Shown here piece by piece: positions 8,061 to 16,408 of a stretch of DNA of 64,000 bases. Position 1 is the first letter of the stretch. The number at the start of each line of letters is the position of its first letter. Made by a program: the position numbers and the translations under genes. Below the pieces are notes generated by a model. That model was not told where the DNA came from, made no database searches, and saw only the letters and a list, made by a program, of their open reading frames with translations. The DNA is from Bacteroidota bacterium (GTDB lineage Bacteria; Bacteroidota; Bacteroidia; Chitinophagales; Chitinophagaceae), in the NCBI GenBank assembly GCA_018266775.1, contig JAFDZS010000001.1, positions 186,001 to 250,000 on the forward strand, given 5' to 3'.

Positions 8061-9104
8061 TTAATTTTTGTTTCGCTGCACGGTAAAAATAATAGTGGTA
8101 CCCTGGCCCAGCTCGCTGCTGATGTTGAGCTGGCCATTTACCGATGCTGCCCTTTTATACATATTGGCCAGGCCAGAAGTATCGCTGGTTTGACCGGACT
8201 CAAAACCTTTGCCATTATCGGTAATGGTTAGTTGCAGTAAGTTATCAACATCTTCCAGTAAAACAGCGACAGAACTGGCCCCTGCATGATAAGTGATATT
8301 GGTTAAAGACTCCTGGCAGATGCGAAAAACGTCTGTCTTGATTTCAGGGGATAATCCACCTTCTTTAAAGCGGCAAGTATAATTGCAGGGAATGTTGTTA
8401 AGAATAGAAAATTCATTGCACAACCAATCTATAGTAGTATTAAGGCCCAACTCATCCAGCATACCGGGGCTGATGGAAAAAGAAATGCGCTGAATGGATT
8501 TGATGAGCATTTTAGAAATGAGGGCAGCATTATCTATACGGCTTTTTACAATTGATGATGTGGTAACCGGCAGGTTAGCCCCCACCCAATCCAGGTCTAT
8601 CTTAATAGCGGCAACCAGTTGTGCCAATTCTTCGTGCAGTTCATAAGCAAAATACTGTTTATCTTTTTCTATACGCTTTTTAAAATGGGTGGCCATGTTT
8701 TTCAGCTCCAGGTATTTTTGGTTGCTGTGTTCCTCTTCCAAAAATTTTCTTTCGGTAACATCTTTGGCAACAGCAAAAACCACCTGCTCTTCTTCAAAAT
8801 AAACGGAGGTCCAGTCCAGCCAGATGAAGGAACCGGATTTTGTAATGTAACGGTTGCAGAAATTACGCAGCACTTTACCGTTCAGCAAATCGTTTCGCAG
8901 TTGCTGGGTGATCAACCTGTCTTCGGGGTGAATAAAAGAAGCAATGGGCCTGGAAAATAATTCTATTTCGGTATAGCCCAGCTTATCGATAACGGACTGA
9001 TTGATTTTTTTGAAATACCCAGCCCTGTCTGCAATAAAAACCAGGTCGGGGGTTTTGTTAAAGAATACAGACTTTTCGAACTCAGCAATTAAATGACTGT
9101 GCAT
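8061..9104 (-). CDS. PAS-domain sensor histidine kinase (HisKA_3/NarL-type)
   Basis: About 347 aa from the preferred start MHSHLIAEFEKS; an upstream in-frame extension is possible but less likely. Residues about 10-120 are a PAS domain (TPDLVFIADRAGYFKKINQSV). A dimerisation helix carries the phosphoacceptor histidine in FAYELHEELAQLVAA. The ATPase domain has the N-box FRICQESLTNITYHA, DNGKGF and GLANMYKRA with GTTIIFTV at the end. This is the layout of kinases that phosphorylate LuxR-type response regulators, but no such regulator is adjacent. It is cytoplasmic, with no TM segment. A Crp-like gene follows on the same strand. Confidence 0.85.
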   Translation of the reverse strand: MHSHLIAEFEKSVFFNKTPDLVFIADRAGYFKKINQSVIDKLGYTEIELFSRPIASFIHPEDRLITQQLRNDLLNGKVLRNFCNRYITKSGSFIWLDWTSVYFEEEQVVFAVAKDVTERKFLEEEHSNQKYLELKNMATHFKKRIEKDKQYFAYELHEELAQLVAAIKIDLDWVGANLPVTTSSIVKSRIDNAALISKMLIKSIQRISFSISPGMLDELGLNTTIDWLCNEFSILNNIPCNYTCRFKEGGLSPEIKTDVFRICQESLTNITYHAGASSVAVLLEDVDNLLQLTITDNGKGFESGQTSDTSGLANMYKRAASVNGQLNISSELGQGTTIIFTVQRNKN

Positions 9105-9369
9105 GGATACTTTTATTGAGGTTATGTATATGGTTACATAACACAAACGGGACGACAAAGATAAGCAACAGCCGATGAGCCATGCCTAAAGATTCTACTA
9201 AAACCCTATAGAGATTTTACTGCCTGTAAAAGGTTACAGGCTATCGCAAAAAAAGAATTGGTTTTATTGCAAAAAGGAAGTTGCTTTTGTAAAAGAAATC
9301 CAGGCCGATAGAAAAGAGTCGGAATATTATTAATAAAAGATGCTTCCATTGCTGAAACCCATTCAGTAT

Positions 9370-9444
9370 TGGCCCCTGCTGGTCTTGAACCAGTGCCCCT
9401 CTGATTAATTCTCACAGTACAGTTGGGACTATAACCTACAGGGC
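9370..9444 (-). pseudogene. decayed tRNA-Asn-like gene
   Basis: The minus strand reads as a 75-nt tRNA-like sequence with a tRNA-Asn-type right half: loop GAATTAA followed by TCAGAGG, then CTGGTTCAAGACCAG as T-arm and an AGGGGCC end. The acceptor stem, D-arm and one anticodon-stem pair do not match, so it is unlikely to work. It lies 46 bp beyond the tRNA-Asn fragment of attL. It is probably an old tandem tRNA copy or a scar of an earlier integration. Confidence 0.5.
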
Positions 9445-9447
9445 TAA

Positions 9448-9482
9448 ATACAAAAACAAAAGCCGCAACACATATTGCGGCT
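9448..9482 (-). terminator. original terminator of the tRNA-Asn gene, now at attL
   Basis: AGCCGCAA (9461-9468) and TTGCGGCT (9475-9482) form an 8-bp stem followed on the minus strand by a T-rich tract. It sits just downstream of the tRNA 3' fragment in the tRNA sense. It is therefore likely the native terminator, separated from its gene by the insertion. Confidence 0.6.
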
Positions 9483-9490
9483 CAATTTTC

Positions 9491-9535
9491 TGCTCCCCCT
9501 GCTGGACTTGAACCAGCGACCCTCTGATTAACAGT
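9491..9535 (-). repeat. attL: 3' part of tRNA-Asn, 45-bp direct repeat
   Basis: This 45-bp segment is identical to 43370-43414, and the bases on each side differ. It comprises the 3' end of tRNA-Asn from the anticodon loop to the acceptor stem. Duplication of a tRNA 3' half at both ends of an integrase-bearing segment is the classic mark of site-specific integration into a tRNA gene. Confidence 0.9.
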
Positions 9536-9640
9536 TCTGCTTTAGATGGCTTGATATGAATTGACTTGTATTCATTTATTTGAATAACAGCAGATTATAT
9601 TTTTTATAAAATCACATTGTGTCATACAAATAGGCATTTT

Positions 9641-9661
9641 GCGTGCAAATTGCGTGCAAAT
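9641..9661 (+). repeat. left arm-type site doublet (integrase 1)
   Basis: Two copies of GCGTGCAAAT spaced 11 bp apart lie between attL and the integrase gene. The same 20-bp sequence CGTGCAAATTGCGTGCAAAT occurs at 43306-43325 just inside attR. One helical turn of spacing and the position at both element ends suit arm-type binding sites for the integrase N-domain. Confidence 0.65.
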
Positions 9662-9696
9662 TTTTTTGTTACTTTATAGTCTGAAAGCGGCTTTGC

Positions 9697-10989
9697 ATGA
9701 AATCTACCAGCATAAAAGTATCACTTGATACCCGTCGTTCTAAATCTGACGGCACATATCCTTTAATCCTTCGCCTGACGCATAACCGTAAAACAACATC
9801 CATTAAAACCGGTTTCCACCTTAAGAAAGATGATTGGGATGAAGATACTTGCCAGGTTAAGAAATCCTATAAAGGTTCAATTAATGTTACACGCCTGAAT
9901 AATGAAATTCAAAAGAAGAAGGCAGAAGCCCTCGATAAAATTTTGCAGCTTGGCGAAAAAGCAAAACGAGCACCATTATCCCTGTCGGATGTGAAGCAAA
10001 AAATCGATCCGACTTTCGTCAGCAATTCCTTTTATGACTTTGGCGATAATTTCATCAAAGAGTTATTTAAAGCTGGCCGGATTGGTACAGCTCAATCTTA
10101 TGCAGGCGCATTGAAATTTCTAAGAACATATAACAAGGGTAAACTGCTTGAAAAGAATAAAGGTGGCAATCCGGTCAAAAGTAAATTTAAACGTGAGAAT
10201 GCCTCCGATCTGAAGTTTGAAGAAATAGACTATAACTTTCTGATGAAGTTAGAGGGCTATCATCTTGGAATGGGCAATGAATTAAACGGACTGGCTGTTT
10301 ACATGCGTGGCATTAGATCAATTTTTAATCAGGCGATAAAGGCCGGTCAGGTCGAAAGGTCATTATACCCTTTTGCAGATTATAAAATCAAAACAACGCC
10401 GACAAGAAAAAGGGCACTTGAGAGCAGTTATCTTACCAAGATCATCAACCTTGATCTTCCTAAAGATCATCCCGCCTTCAATGCAAGGAACTATTTTATC
10501 GCAAGCTATATGATGTACGGTATGAATTTCGCAGATATGGCTCATCTTCAAAAGGCTGATATTACAAATGGGCGTATACAATACCGTCGACGTAAAACAA
10601 GCAAGCTTTATGACATCAAAATATCTGAAGGGCTTCGGGATATTCTTGCACACTACAATCAACAATCTCCCGATTCAAAATATGTCTTTCCTGTAATCAA
10701 ACGGGAGGGTGCAATCATGCAACAACGTGATATTCACTGGGCGAGAAAAAATTATAACGAGAACCTGAAAACAGTCGCCGATATGTGCGGTATCGAGCAG
10801 AATTTGACAAGCTATGTGAGCCGTCATTCTTTTGCAACGAATGCAATGTTATCGGATATTCCTGTAAATGCGATCAGTGCTATGCTTGGCCATTCCAGTT
10901 TAAAAACAACGGAGGTTTATTTGAAAAGCCTGCCTTCAAATATTCTTGATGAGTATAATTCGAAAGTTCTTAAAAATTCTGTTACATGA
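9697..10989 (+). CDS. tyrosine site-specific integrase (integrase 1)
   Basis: A 430-aa Bacteroidota-type tyrosine recombinase. It has an N-terminal arm-binding domain (MKSTSIKVSLDTRRSKSDG), a SAM-like core-binding domain (about 110-215) and a catalytic domain. Visible catalytic features are RRRKTSKLY (beta-hairpin Lys), SYVSRHSFATNAM (Arg, about 375), AMLGHSSLKTTEVYLKS (His and the nucleophile Tyr, about 407). The usual TGxR box reads MYGMNFADMAHL without Arg, a variant common in this clade. It starts 161 bp from attL with paired arm sites between, so it most likely drives integration at tRNA-Asn. Confidence 0.9.
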   Translation: MKSTSIKVSLDTRRSKSDGTYPLILRLTHNRKTTSIKTGFHLKKDDWDEDTCQVKKSYKGSINVTRLNNEIQKKKAEALDKILQLGEKAKRAPLSLSDVKQKIDPTFVSNSFYDFGDNFIKELFKAGRIGTAQSYAGALKFLRTYNKGKLLEKNKGGNPVKSKFKRENASDLKFEEIDYNFLMKLEGYHLGMGNELNGLAVYMRGIRSIFNQAIKAGQVERSLYPFADYKIKTTPTRKRALESSYLTKIINLDLPKDHPAFNARNYFIASYMMYGMNFADMAHLQKADITNGRIQYRRRKTSKLYDIKISEGLRDILAHYNQQSPDSKYVFPVIKREGAIMQQRDIHWARKNYNENLKTVADMCGIEQNLTSYVSRHSFATNAMLSDIPVNAISAMLGHSSLKTTEVYLKSLPSNILDEYNSKVLKNSVT

Positions 10990-11050
10990 GGACGTATTTT
11001 TATGGTACAAAGGAACTTCTTCACTCAGGATATTTATAAGATAACTTTTT

Positions 11051-13423
11051 ATGATACACAAAATTGAAAGATTGGCTGCTATAGGAAAGTTTCATGACTA
11101 TACAGCTACAGGAAATGTTACTTTTAACAAGCTTACTTTGTTTTATGCCGATAACGGAATAGGTAAGACTACTTTGACATCTGTCATTCGTTCAATGGCA
11201 AATGGCGATATAAATGTTATTAGTAGAAGGAAAACTACGGGCTCTACATTACAGCAAGCAGCACGAATAGTTCAAAGGGTGAGCGGCGCTGATACTACCC
11301 ATACTTTTAGGCTGACAGGCTGGTCAAACCCTTTCCCTCACATTGAAATTTTCGATACCCATTTTGTAAGTGAAAATATTTTTTCTGGCTTTGATTTTTC
11401 GGAAGACCACAAAAAACAGCTTTATCAATTTGTGATAGGAGCGCAAGGTGTTGCAATCCAACAGCAAATAGAACAAAACAAGCAAGCAAAAACAACTACA
11501 CGACAAGTAATTGATAACATAGTAGGCCAAATCGTTCAACAAGTTGGAAACAACCTAACTGCTGAAATGCTAAATGCATTTTTAGCACTTCAACAAAACG
11601 TAAATATTACTCAAGCTATTACAGATGCAGAAATAAACCTTACTAATGCAAGAGCGAATAATATTATACAAGCTCTTAGACTTCCTGGAACAATCCCTAC
11701 AATTCATACCGGGATAAATTTCGATCAAATTATTGCTGACCTACAACACACAACTCAAACAATAAGTGATAGTGCTCTTGAAAAATTATTTCGTGACCAT
11801 TGTAGCGATTTATCTAAAAATGCCATAAGTTATCCCGAGAACTGGTTGCGGACAGGGTTTAATTATATTAAATCAAAAGAAACAGACACCGAATTAGCTT
11901 GTCCATTTTGTAAGGAAAAGTTTGATCTAAATTCGGACATCTTCACAGCGTACATACAGAAATTTAATGACGAACTCAACGCATTAATAACAAGACTACA
12001 AAATCACAGTGAAACCGTAAGTGGGTTTAACTTAGAAGCCATAATACAGAGCATCGAGAACATTTTACAAACAAATAGTGATGCATTCACTGCATGGACT
12101 ACACATTTACCTACTACTGTTCAAACTCCTTCAACTGTAATTTTTTCGAACACACAACAACTTCATGTCCAGTTCAATGCTGTCATTGAAGCTATTAGAC
12201 AAAAGCAACAAAACCCTTCTCTGCCAGTTGATCCATTGCCTTTAACCGAATTTCAAACTTCAGGACAAACGGTAAATTCTAATATTGCAGACTATAATAC
12301 AGAAGTTAATCTATATAACACTTCTATTAATTCTTTCAAGGCTGCTATACAAGGTATCCCCCAAGCCCAGAACGAGGTCGATAGACTTAAGCGAAATGAA
12401 AAACGATTTGATACAGCAATCGTTGCGCTGTGTACACAGTATCAAAATGAAAAACAGAATTTGAGAACTTTGGATGCAGCGTATCCAATTTTAGTTCAGC
12501 AGCAAGAAGCTGCTGCTGCAACTTTTTTTACGACTTACAGAGATACAATAAATCATTATCTCACAAATATTTTTAAAACCCCATTTAGAATTGACAATGT
12601 AGTACACATCCCCCCTTTAGGAAGAGGTACGCAAAGCAGAATGGGATATACACTAACGATCAATGGGCAACAAATATCTTTCAACCCTGCCGATAATCAC
12701 AATGCTAAAGATAGCCTAAGTGATGGCGATAAAAGCACATTAGCATTGGCCTTTTTCCTTGCTAAGTTGGATGTAGACCCAAATAAAGCAGATAAAATTG
12801 TTGTTTTTGATGACCCTCTTTCTAGTTTTGATAGAAATAGAAGGCTATACACTGTTAGGATTCTAACTGATTTATTAAGGGGCGTGAAGCAAGTTGTTGT
12901 GTTAAGTCATAACGAACATTTTCTTCATGAGATATACAAAGGAATTGCTGCTGCTGAAAAGAAGACCCTGCATATAGTTGAGAATTTCACTACGAAAGCT
13001 TCGTCGATAGCAGAACTGGACCTTGATGCGTTAGTACGGGTAGATTATTTTAAACATCTAGACGAACTCCAAACATTCCTAACCGCACCCGACATTACAA
13101 AAAAGGAAGAAATTCTTGGGAAAATAAGAAATATACTTGAAGCTTGTTTAAGGTTCCGTTTTTATAGGCAAATTAACGGGAATAGCAAAACACTAGGTAG
13201 CATTATAACAGATGTTGATAATTCTGGAATTAATTTTAGAGATGCAAATAGAGCTGATGTCTTAGGAGCATTGCGTTTATTAAATGGAGTATCTGCGAAA
13301 CCACATCACGGAGAGCCTACTCCTGATTATAATGTTCTTGGTATCGATCCTACAACCATTACCGTTACAGAACTTGCAAATTGCGTTCAAGATGCTTTAA
13401 ATCTAATTGATACAAGAATATAA
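11051..13423 (+). CDS. RloC/PrrC-like AAA ATPase, putative anticodon nuclease
   Basis: A 790-aa SMC/Rad50-like AAA_13 ATPase. The N-terminal Walker A is NGIGKTTL (about 35-42). A long middle region carries a lone CPFC (284-287), which resembles a zinc hook. The C-terminal ATPase half has LSDGDKSTLALAFF (signature, about 555), VVFDDPLSSFD (Walker B, about 585) and VVLSHNEHF (H-loop, about 617). After it, R693-x3-E697 and H752/H753 match the Arg-Glu-His triad arrangement of PrrC/RloC HEPN-type tRNA nucleases. Those proteins cut tRNA anticodons when phage infection or DNA damage is sensed. The nuclease assignment is inferred. It lies in a defence-like block, 61 bp after the integrase. Confidence 0.7.
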   Translation: MIHKIERLAAIGKFHDYTATGNVTFNKLTLFYADNGIGKTTLTSVIRSMANGDINVISRRKTTGSTLQQAARIVQRVSGADTTHTFRLTGWSNPFPHIEIFDTHFVSENIFSGFDFSEDHKKQLYQFVIGAQGVAIQQQIEQNKQAKTTTRQVIDNIVGQIVQQVGNNLTAEMLNAFLALQQNVNITQAITDAEINLTNARANNIIQALRLPGTIPTIHTGINFDQIIADLQHTTQTISDSALEKLFRDHCSDLSKNAISYPENWLRTGFNYIKSKETDTELACPFCKEKFDLNSDIFTAYIQKFNDELNALITRLQNHSETVSGFNLEAIIQSIENILQTNSDAFTAWTTHLPTTVQTPSTVIFSNTQQLHVQFNAVIEAIRQKQQNPSLPVDPLPLTEFQTSGQTVNSNIADYNTEVNLYNTSINSFKAAIQGIPQAQNEVDRLKRNEKRFDTAIVALCTQYQNEKQNLRTLDAAYPILVQQQEAAAATFFTTYRDTINHYLTNIFKTPFRIDNVVHIPPLGRGTQSRMGYTLTINGQQISFNPADNHNAKDSLSDGDKSTLALAFFLAKLDVDPNKADKIVVFDDPLSSFDRNRRLYTVRILTDLLRGVKQVVVLSHNEHFLHEIYKGIAAAEKKTLHIVENFTTKASSIAELDLDALVRVDYFKHLDELQTFLTAPDITKKEEILGKIRNILEACLRFRFYRQINGNSKTLGSIITDVDNSGINFRDANRADVLGALRLLNGVSAKPHHGEPTPDYNVLGIDPTTITVTELANCVQDALNLIDTRI

Positions 13424-13457
13424 CCGATTAAACCGATTAAACAGCAGTCTCTATTTT

Positions 13458-14570
13458 CTAAAGGCTTACTTGATAACTTGTACTGCGGCCGCCAGCGTTT
13501 CCAGCAAGAACAAATGCGCCTATTTCCACTAGTTGCTGCATATCCCTGGTAGCAGTTGCTTTTGATGTTTTCGTAATTCCTATATACTTTCTTGCATTCA
13601 TTCCTCCTTCAAAACCTTTTGTTCCTTCTTCCAGCATACGCTTTATAACAGTTAGCTGGCGTTCATTAAATTGATCTTTGAAGCGATCAAAGAACCGTGT
13701 TTTCTTCAATGTAAAATCAACCTGTGTTTCTGCTTCTGTTTGTGCGTCCAATGATGTTTTAATGAAATATTCCATCCAAGGAGTGATTTCATTTGAACGC
13801 TGTGCTTTTTCTAAAGAATCATAATACACGTTTTTCTTTGCCTCTATTGTCCTGGATAAGCTTAACATCACTGGTCGTCCGATGGTTTGCGACAAAGCTT
13901 TTTCGGCAATAGCCCTGCCTATCCTTCCATTGCCATCTTCGAAAGGGTGAATTGTTTCGAAATATAAATGAGCAATAGCAGAACGAACAGGAGCCTTTTT
14001 GATTTCATACTTACCTCCCGGTGCAGTATCGTTAAACCATTCAATAAACTGTTTCATCTCTTTCGGAACTTGGGAAGAAGGAGGTGCTTCATAATGTACT
14101 TTTTCTTTCCCTATTGCTCCTGAAACAACCTGCATTGGTTCTTCATGGCTACGCCATTTGCCGACTTCGATTCTTTTATTTTCTCCGAGTAACATCTTGT
14201 GCCAACTAAAGAGTTTTTCTTCGGTTAAAGGTTCTTTGAATGTCTTACGAACGTCAATCATCAGCTCACCTAAACCTGCCGCCGATTTATCTTTGATCTG
14301 TTCAGGATTATAATGAAGCCCAAGATTTTTTCTGATTGAGGAAAGGACATCTTTTCGGCTTGGATATTCGCCTTCAATCTCGGATGTCTTAATAGCTTCA
14401 GCAAGAATAATGTCGACAATAACGTCCTGCTGTGTTTCTTCCGGCAAACCCTCCAGAATACCCGATACCCTTCCCACTTTTTCAGAGAAGATCAGCAATT
14501 CATCCTCCACCCGTTCGAGTGAAAATTGGAACTGCGGCCAGCCGTCTAATTGCCAGTTATATTTTGCCAT
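13458..14570 (-). CDS. Fic-domain AMPylase with DUF4172-type N-terminus
   Basis: A 370-aa Fic protein. The catalytic motif HPFEDGNGRIGR spans residues 208-219. Fic enzymes usually transfer AMP from ATP to a target side chain. An upstream alpha-inh motif, T62-SEI-E66-G67, matches [S/T]xxxE[G/N], so this is a self-inhibited class II type enzyme. The N-terminus (YNWQLDGWPQF) fits DUF4172. The C-terminus (about 310-370) looks like a winged helix (NARKYIGITKTSKATATRDMQQLV), so it may bind DNA. Two palindromes directly upstream of its ATG suggest autoregulation. It is convergent with the RloC-like gene, 34 bp away. Confidence 0.88.
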   Translation of the reverse strand: MAKYNWQLDGWPQFQFSLERVEDELLIFSEKVGRVSGILEGLPEETQQDVIVDIILAEAIKTSEIEGEYPSRKDVLSSIRKNLGLHYNPEQIKDKSAAGLGELMIDVRKTFKEPLTEEKLFSWHKMLLGENKRIEVGKWRSHEEPMQVVSGAIGKEKVHYEAPPSSQVPKEMKQFIEWFNDTAPGGKYEIKKAPVRSAIAHLYFETIHPFEDGNGRIGRAIAEKALSQTIGRPVMLSLSRTIEAKKNVYYDSLEKAQRSNEITPWMEYFIKTSLDAQTEAETQVDFTLKKTRFFDRFKDQFNERQLTVIKRMLEEGTKGFEGGMNARKYIGITKTSKATATRDMQQLVEIGAFVLAGNAGGRSTSYQVSL

Positions 14571-14643
14571 GAGCCGATTATATCACATATTCGGCTCAAA
14601 TATAATAAAAAATATGAGCCGAATAGCAAAATTATTCGGCTCA
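14570..14643. promoter_or_regulatory. double palindromic operator upstream of fic
   Basis: Four half-sites of TGAGCCGAATA occur as two inverted pairs: 14570-14578 with 14588-14598, and 14615-14625 with 14633-14643. The first half-site abuts the fic start codon. This is the expected place for a repressor site, and the Fic protein's own winged helix is the natural candidate regulator. Confidence 0.6.
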
Positions 14644-14695
14644 TTCACACACTTGAAGGTTTGATTTGAAAAAAATGTAACTGAAAATCAATGAT

Positions 14696-15559
14696 TTACT
14701 TATTTGCTGCCACAACAGCTAATGCCAACAGCCCCAAACTTAAAAGCACTAACCCATTATTGGAAGAATCATCATTGGCCTTTGCAATTTGCCCTTGAGG
14801 CGGGAGTTTGCGACCGGGGTGTTTGCTCTTTTGAAAACCGAAAGCAAAAGGAATGTTTAAGTTGCCTTCGGCATATATCGTTGGTATTTGATTGTTGCCT
14901 CTTTTTTGCAGATAGCCAGGCACATATCGCAAAACATCAGCAATGGACAAGGGATAATAATTCTGAAATGTTTTCAATTTTGTTGCCACATTCAGTAGCC
15001 CCTGAGTGAAATATCCACCATCAATACTATCATAAGAAGGCTGACCTAACTGAGTACTGTGTACGATAATCTTTCCGCAAGGAGAATTTAAAATATACTG
15101 ATCAAATAATTCTCTGGCTTTGTAAATTCCATCAAAGTGAAAATATTCTTCTCCGTATTCAGGAATGCCTGATATACCAGGTTGGATATAATTACTGCAA
15201 GCATCACAAATAACTACTTGCCTTGGACAGGCATTCAAAAAATCAGTATCAGTTATAAAACCGTCCCGAAACTCAAGCACTCTTTTATTTCCTTCTATTG
15301 TTGCTCCATGACCAGAAAAATAAACGATCAAATAGTCAACAACTGTTGAATGAATTTGATTTATGGCTGTTTGCAGATCGGGGTGTGGTAATGTGATAAT
15401 TTCATTATCAAACCATCTGCCAGCTTTATCTGATTTAAGGTATCTGCGAAAACCTGCCAAATCTTGACTAACACCAGGCAAATGGCGACCACCTTTTGAA
15501 GGAGCGCCTATCAAAATCGCTTTTCGACTTACATGATATTTACCTGTGTTATAAATCAT
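14696..15559 (-). CDS. membrane-anchored caspase-like (C14) peptidase
   Basis: A 287-aa protein with the caspase/metacaspase dyad: YFSGHG (His84) and VVICDACSN (Cys121). The N-terminal RKAILIGAPSKGG...LPGVSQDLAGFRRYL is the usual first strand and helix. A C-terminal hydrophobic stretch (about 268-285, LVLLSLGLLALAVVAANK) after a polar linker should anchor it in the membrane. Such proteases cleave after specific residues and often serve as effectors of prokaryotic cell-death or defence systems. No obvious sensor is fused, so the trigger is unknown. Neighbours are a Fic gene and a CoiA-like gene. Confidence 0.8.
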   Translation of the reverse strand: MIYNTGKYHVSRKAILIGAPSKGGRHLPGVSQDLAGFRRYLKSDKAGRWFDNEIITLPHPDLQTAINQIHSTVVDYLIVYFSGHGATIEGNKRVLEFRDGFITDTDFLNACPRQVVICDACSNYIQPGISGIPEYGEEYFHFDGIYKARELFDQYILNSPCGKIIVHSTQLGQPSYDSIDGGYFTQGLLNVATKLKTFQNYYPLSIADVLRYVPGYLQKRGNNQIPTIYAEGNLNIPFAFGFQKSKHPGRKLPPQGQIAKANDDSSNNGLVLLSLGLLALAVVAANK

Positions 15560-15673
15560 ATCTAAAAATACTGAAAATGTCAGACAAGTTTTCTACTCTC
15601 TTTTAAAAAGAACTATACAAAACAATACTGCTCATTCACTTTACCTTGATTATCTATCAAGTCTTTTTTGCAG

Positions 15674-16408
15674 TCAGTATTTAAAATATCTTACGATGAA
15701 GCAAAAAAGGAGAACAATAAAAGCAAAAACACATCCTTGATTGTCCTGAAGTGTTGATGAATAAGGTTTGCTGCTTATTGAATTTTTGTCTTCCGGCAAA
15801 ACCCACATTTTTCTATTAATATCTGTCATTAAGAAATCTAAATGTTGTTGTATGAATTCCAGATTGGTTCTGCACTCAGTCCTATGAGCGTTATAGAAGT
15901 CAGACAAATCTACACGCAATGTCGGCAAACCAAATTCACTAATAATTTTTGCCTTTTCATTGCTGATGTCGTTTGTAACGAATATTTCTATTGCAAATTC
16001 AAAATCATCCATTGTTATCAGCCTTACATCAGGAATATGCTTTTCAAGTTGACGGAATTCAAGTTTGGTTTTTTCCCAATCAATCTTTTGTAGTCCTTCT
16101 TTCCCTTGAATATGATTTATAGGTATTTCATACTCAGATTTTTTTAAAAACCAGTTGACTGCCGATTTGTGCAATAGAGTCTCCGGTAATATTGGATGAT
16201 CGCATCCTTTTTTATGGCAAAAAAACAATGTGTCTTTAGACGACTTTTTTACAAAGAGAATTCTGTTAGGGTCTTTGCAGTTATAATCCGGGCAGAAAAA
16301 GGAATGACCATTCTTTTTCAATTCATATGCTCTTTCAGGTGAGACTATTAACCCTGAATCCGGCGTATCCATTTCAGCAATCGGGTTGAGTAACTCCATC
16401 TTTGTCAT
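15674..16408 (-). CDS. CoiA-like zinc-ribbon protein with C-terminal TM
   Basis: About 244 aa. A putative zinc ribbon (FFCPDYNCKDPN...LFFCHKKGCDHP) is followed by a segment FEFAIEIFVTNDISNEKAKII and LRVDLSDF. This combination of metal-binding region and acidic strand recalls CoiA-like or PD-(D/E)xK nuclease-like proteins. The last 20 residues are hydrophobic (CVFAFIVLLFCFIVRYF), suggesting membrane anchoring. Several Met codons near the HNH gene's end could be the start (16408, 16399 or 16372); the first is chosen for its A-rich leader, and the true start is uncertain. It is overlapped by or abuts the HNH gene, so the two form a unit. Confidence 0.55.
   Translation of the reverse strand: MTKMELLNPIAEMDTPDSGLIVSPERAYELKKNGHSFFCPDYNCKDPNRILFVKKSSKDTLFFCHKKGCDHPILPETLLHKSAVNWFLKKSEYEIPINHIQGKEGLQKIDWEKTKLEFRQLEKHIPDVRLITMDDFEFAIEIFVTNDISNEKAKIISEFGLPTLRVDLSDFYNAHRTECRTNLEFIQQHLDFLMTDINRKMWVLPEDKNSISSKPYSSTLQDNQGCVFAFIVLLFCFIVRYFKY

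Noticed and set aside
9206-9415. 69-codon minus-strand frame near the island's left end
   Set aside because: It overlaps the decayed tRNA copy and has no recognisable protein features.
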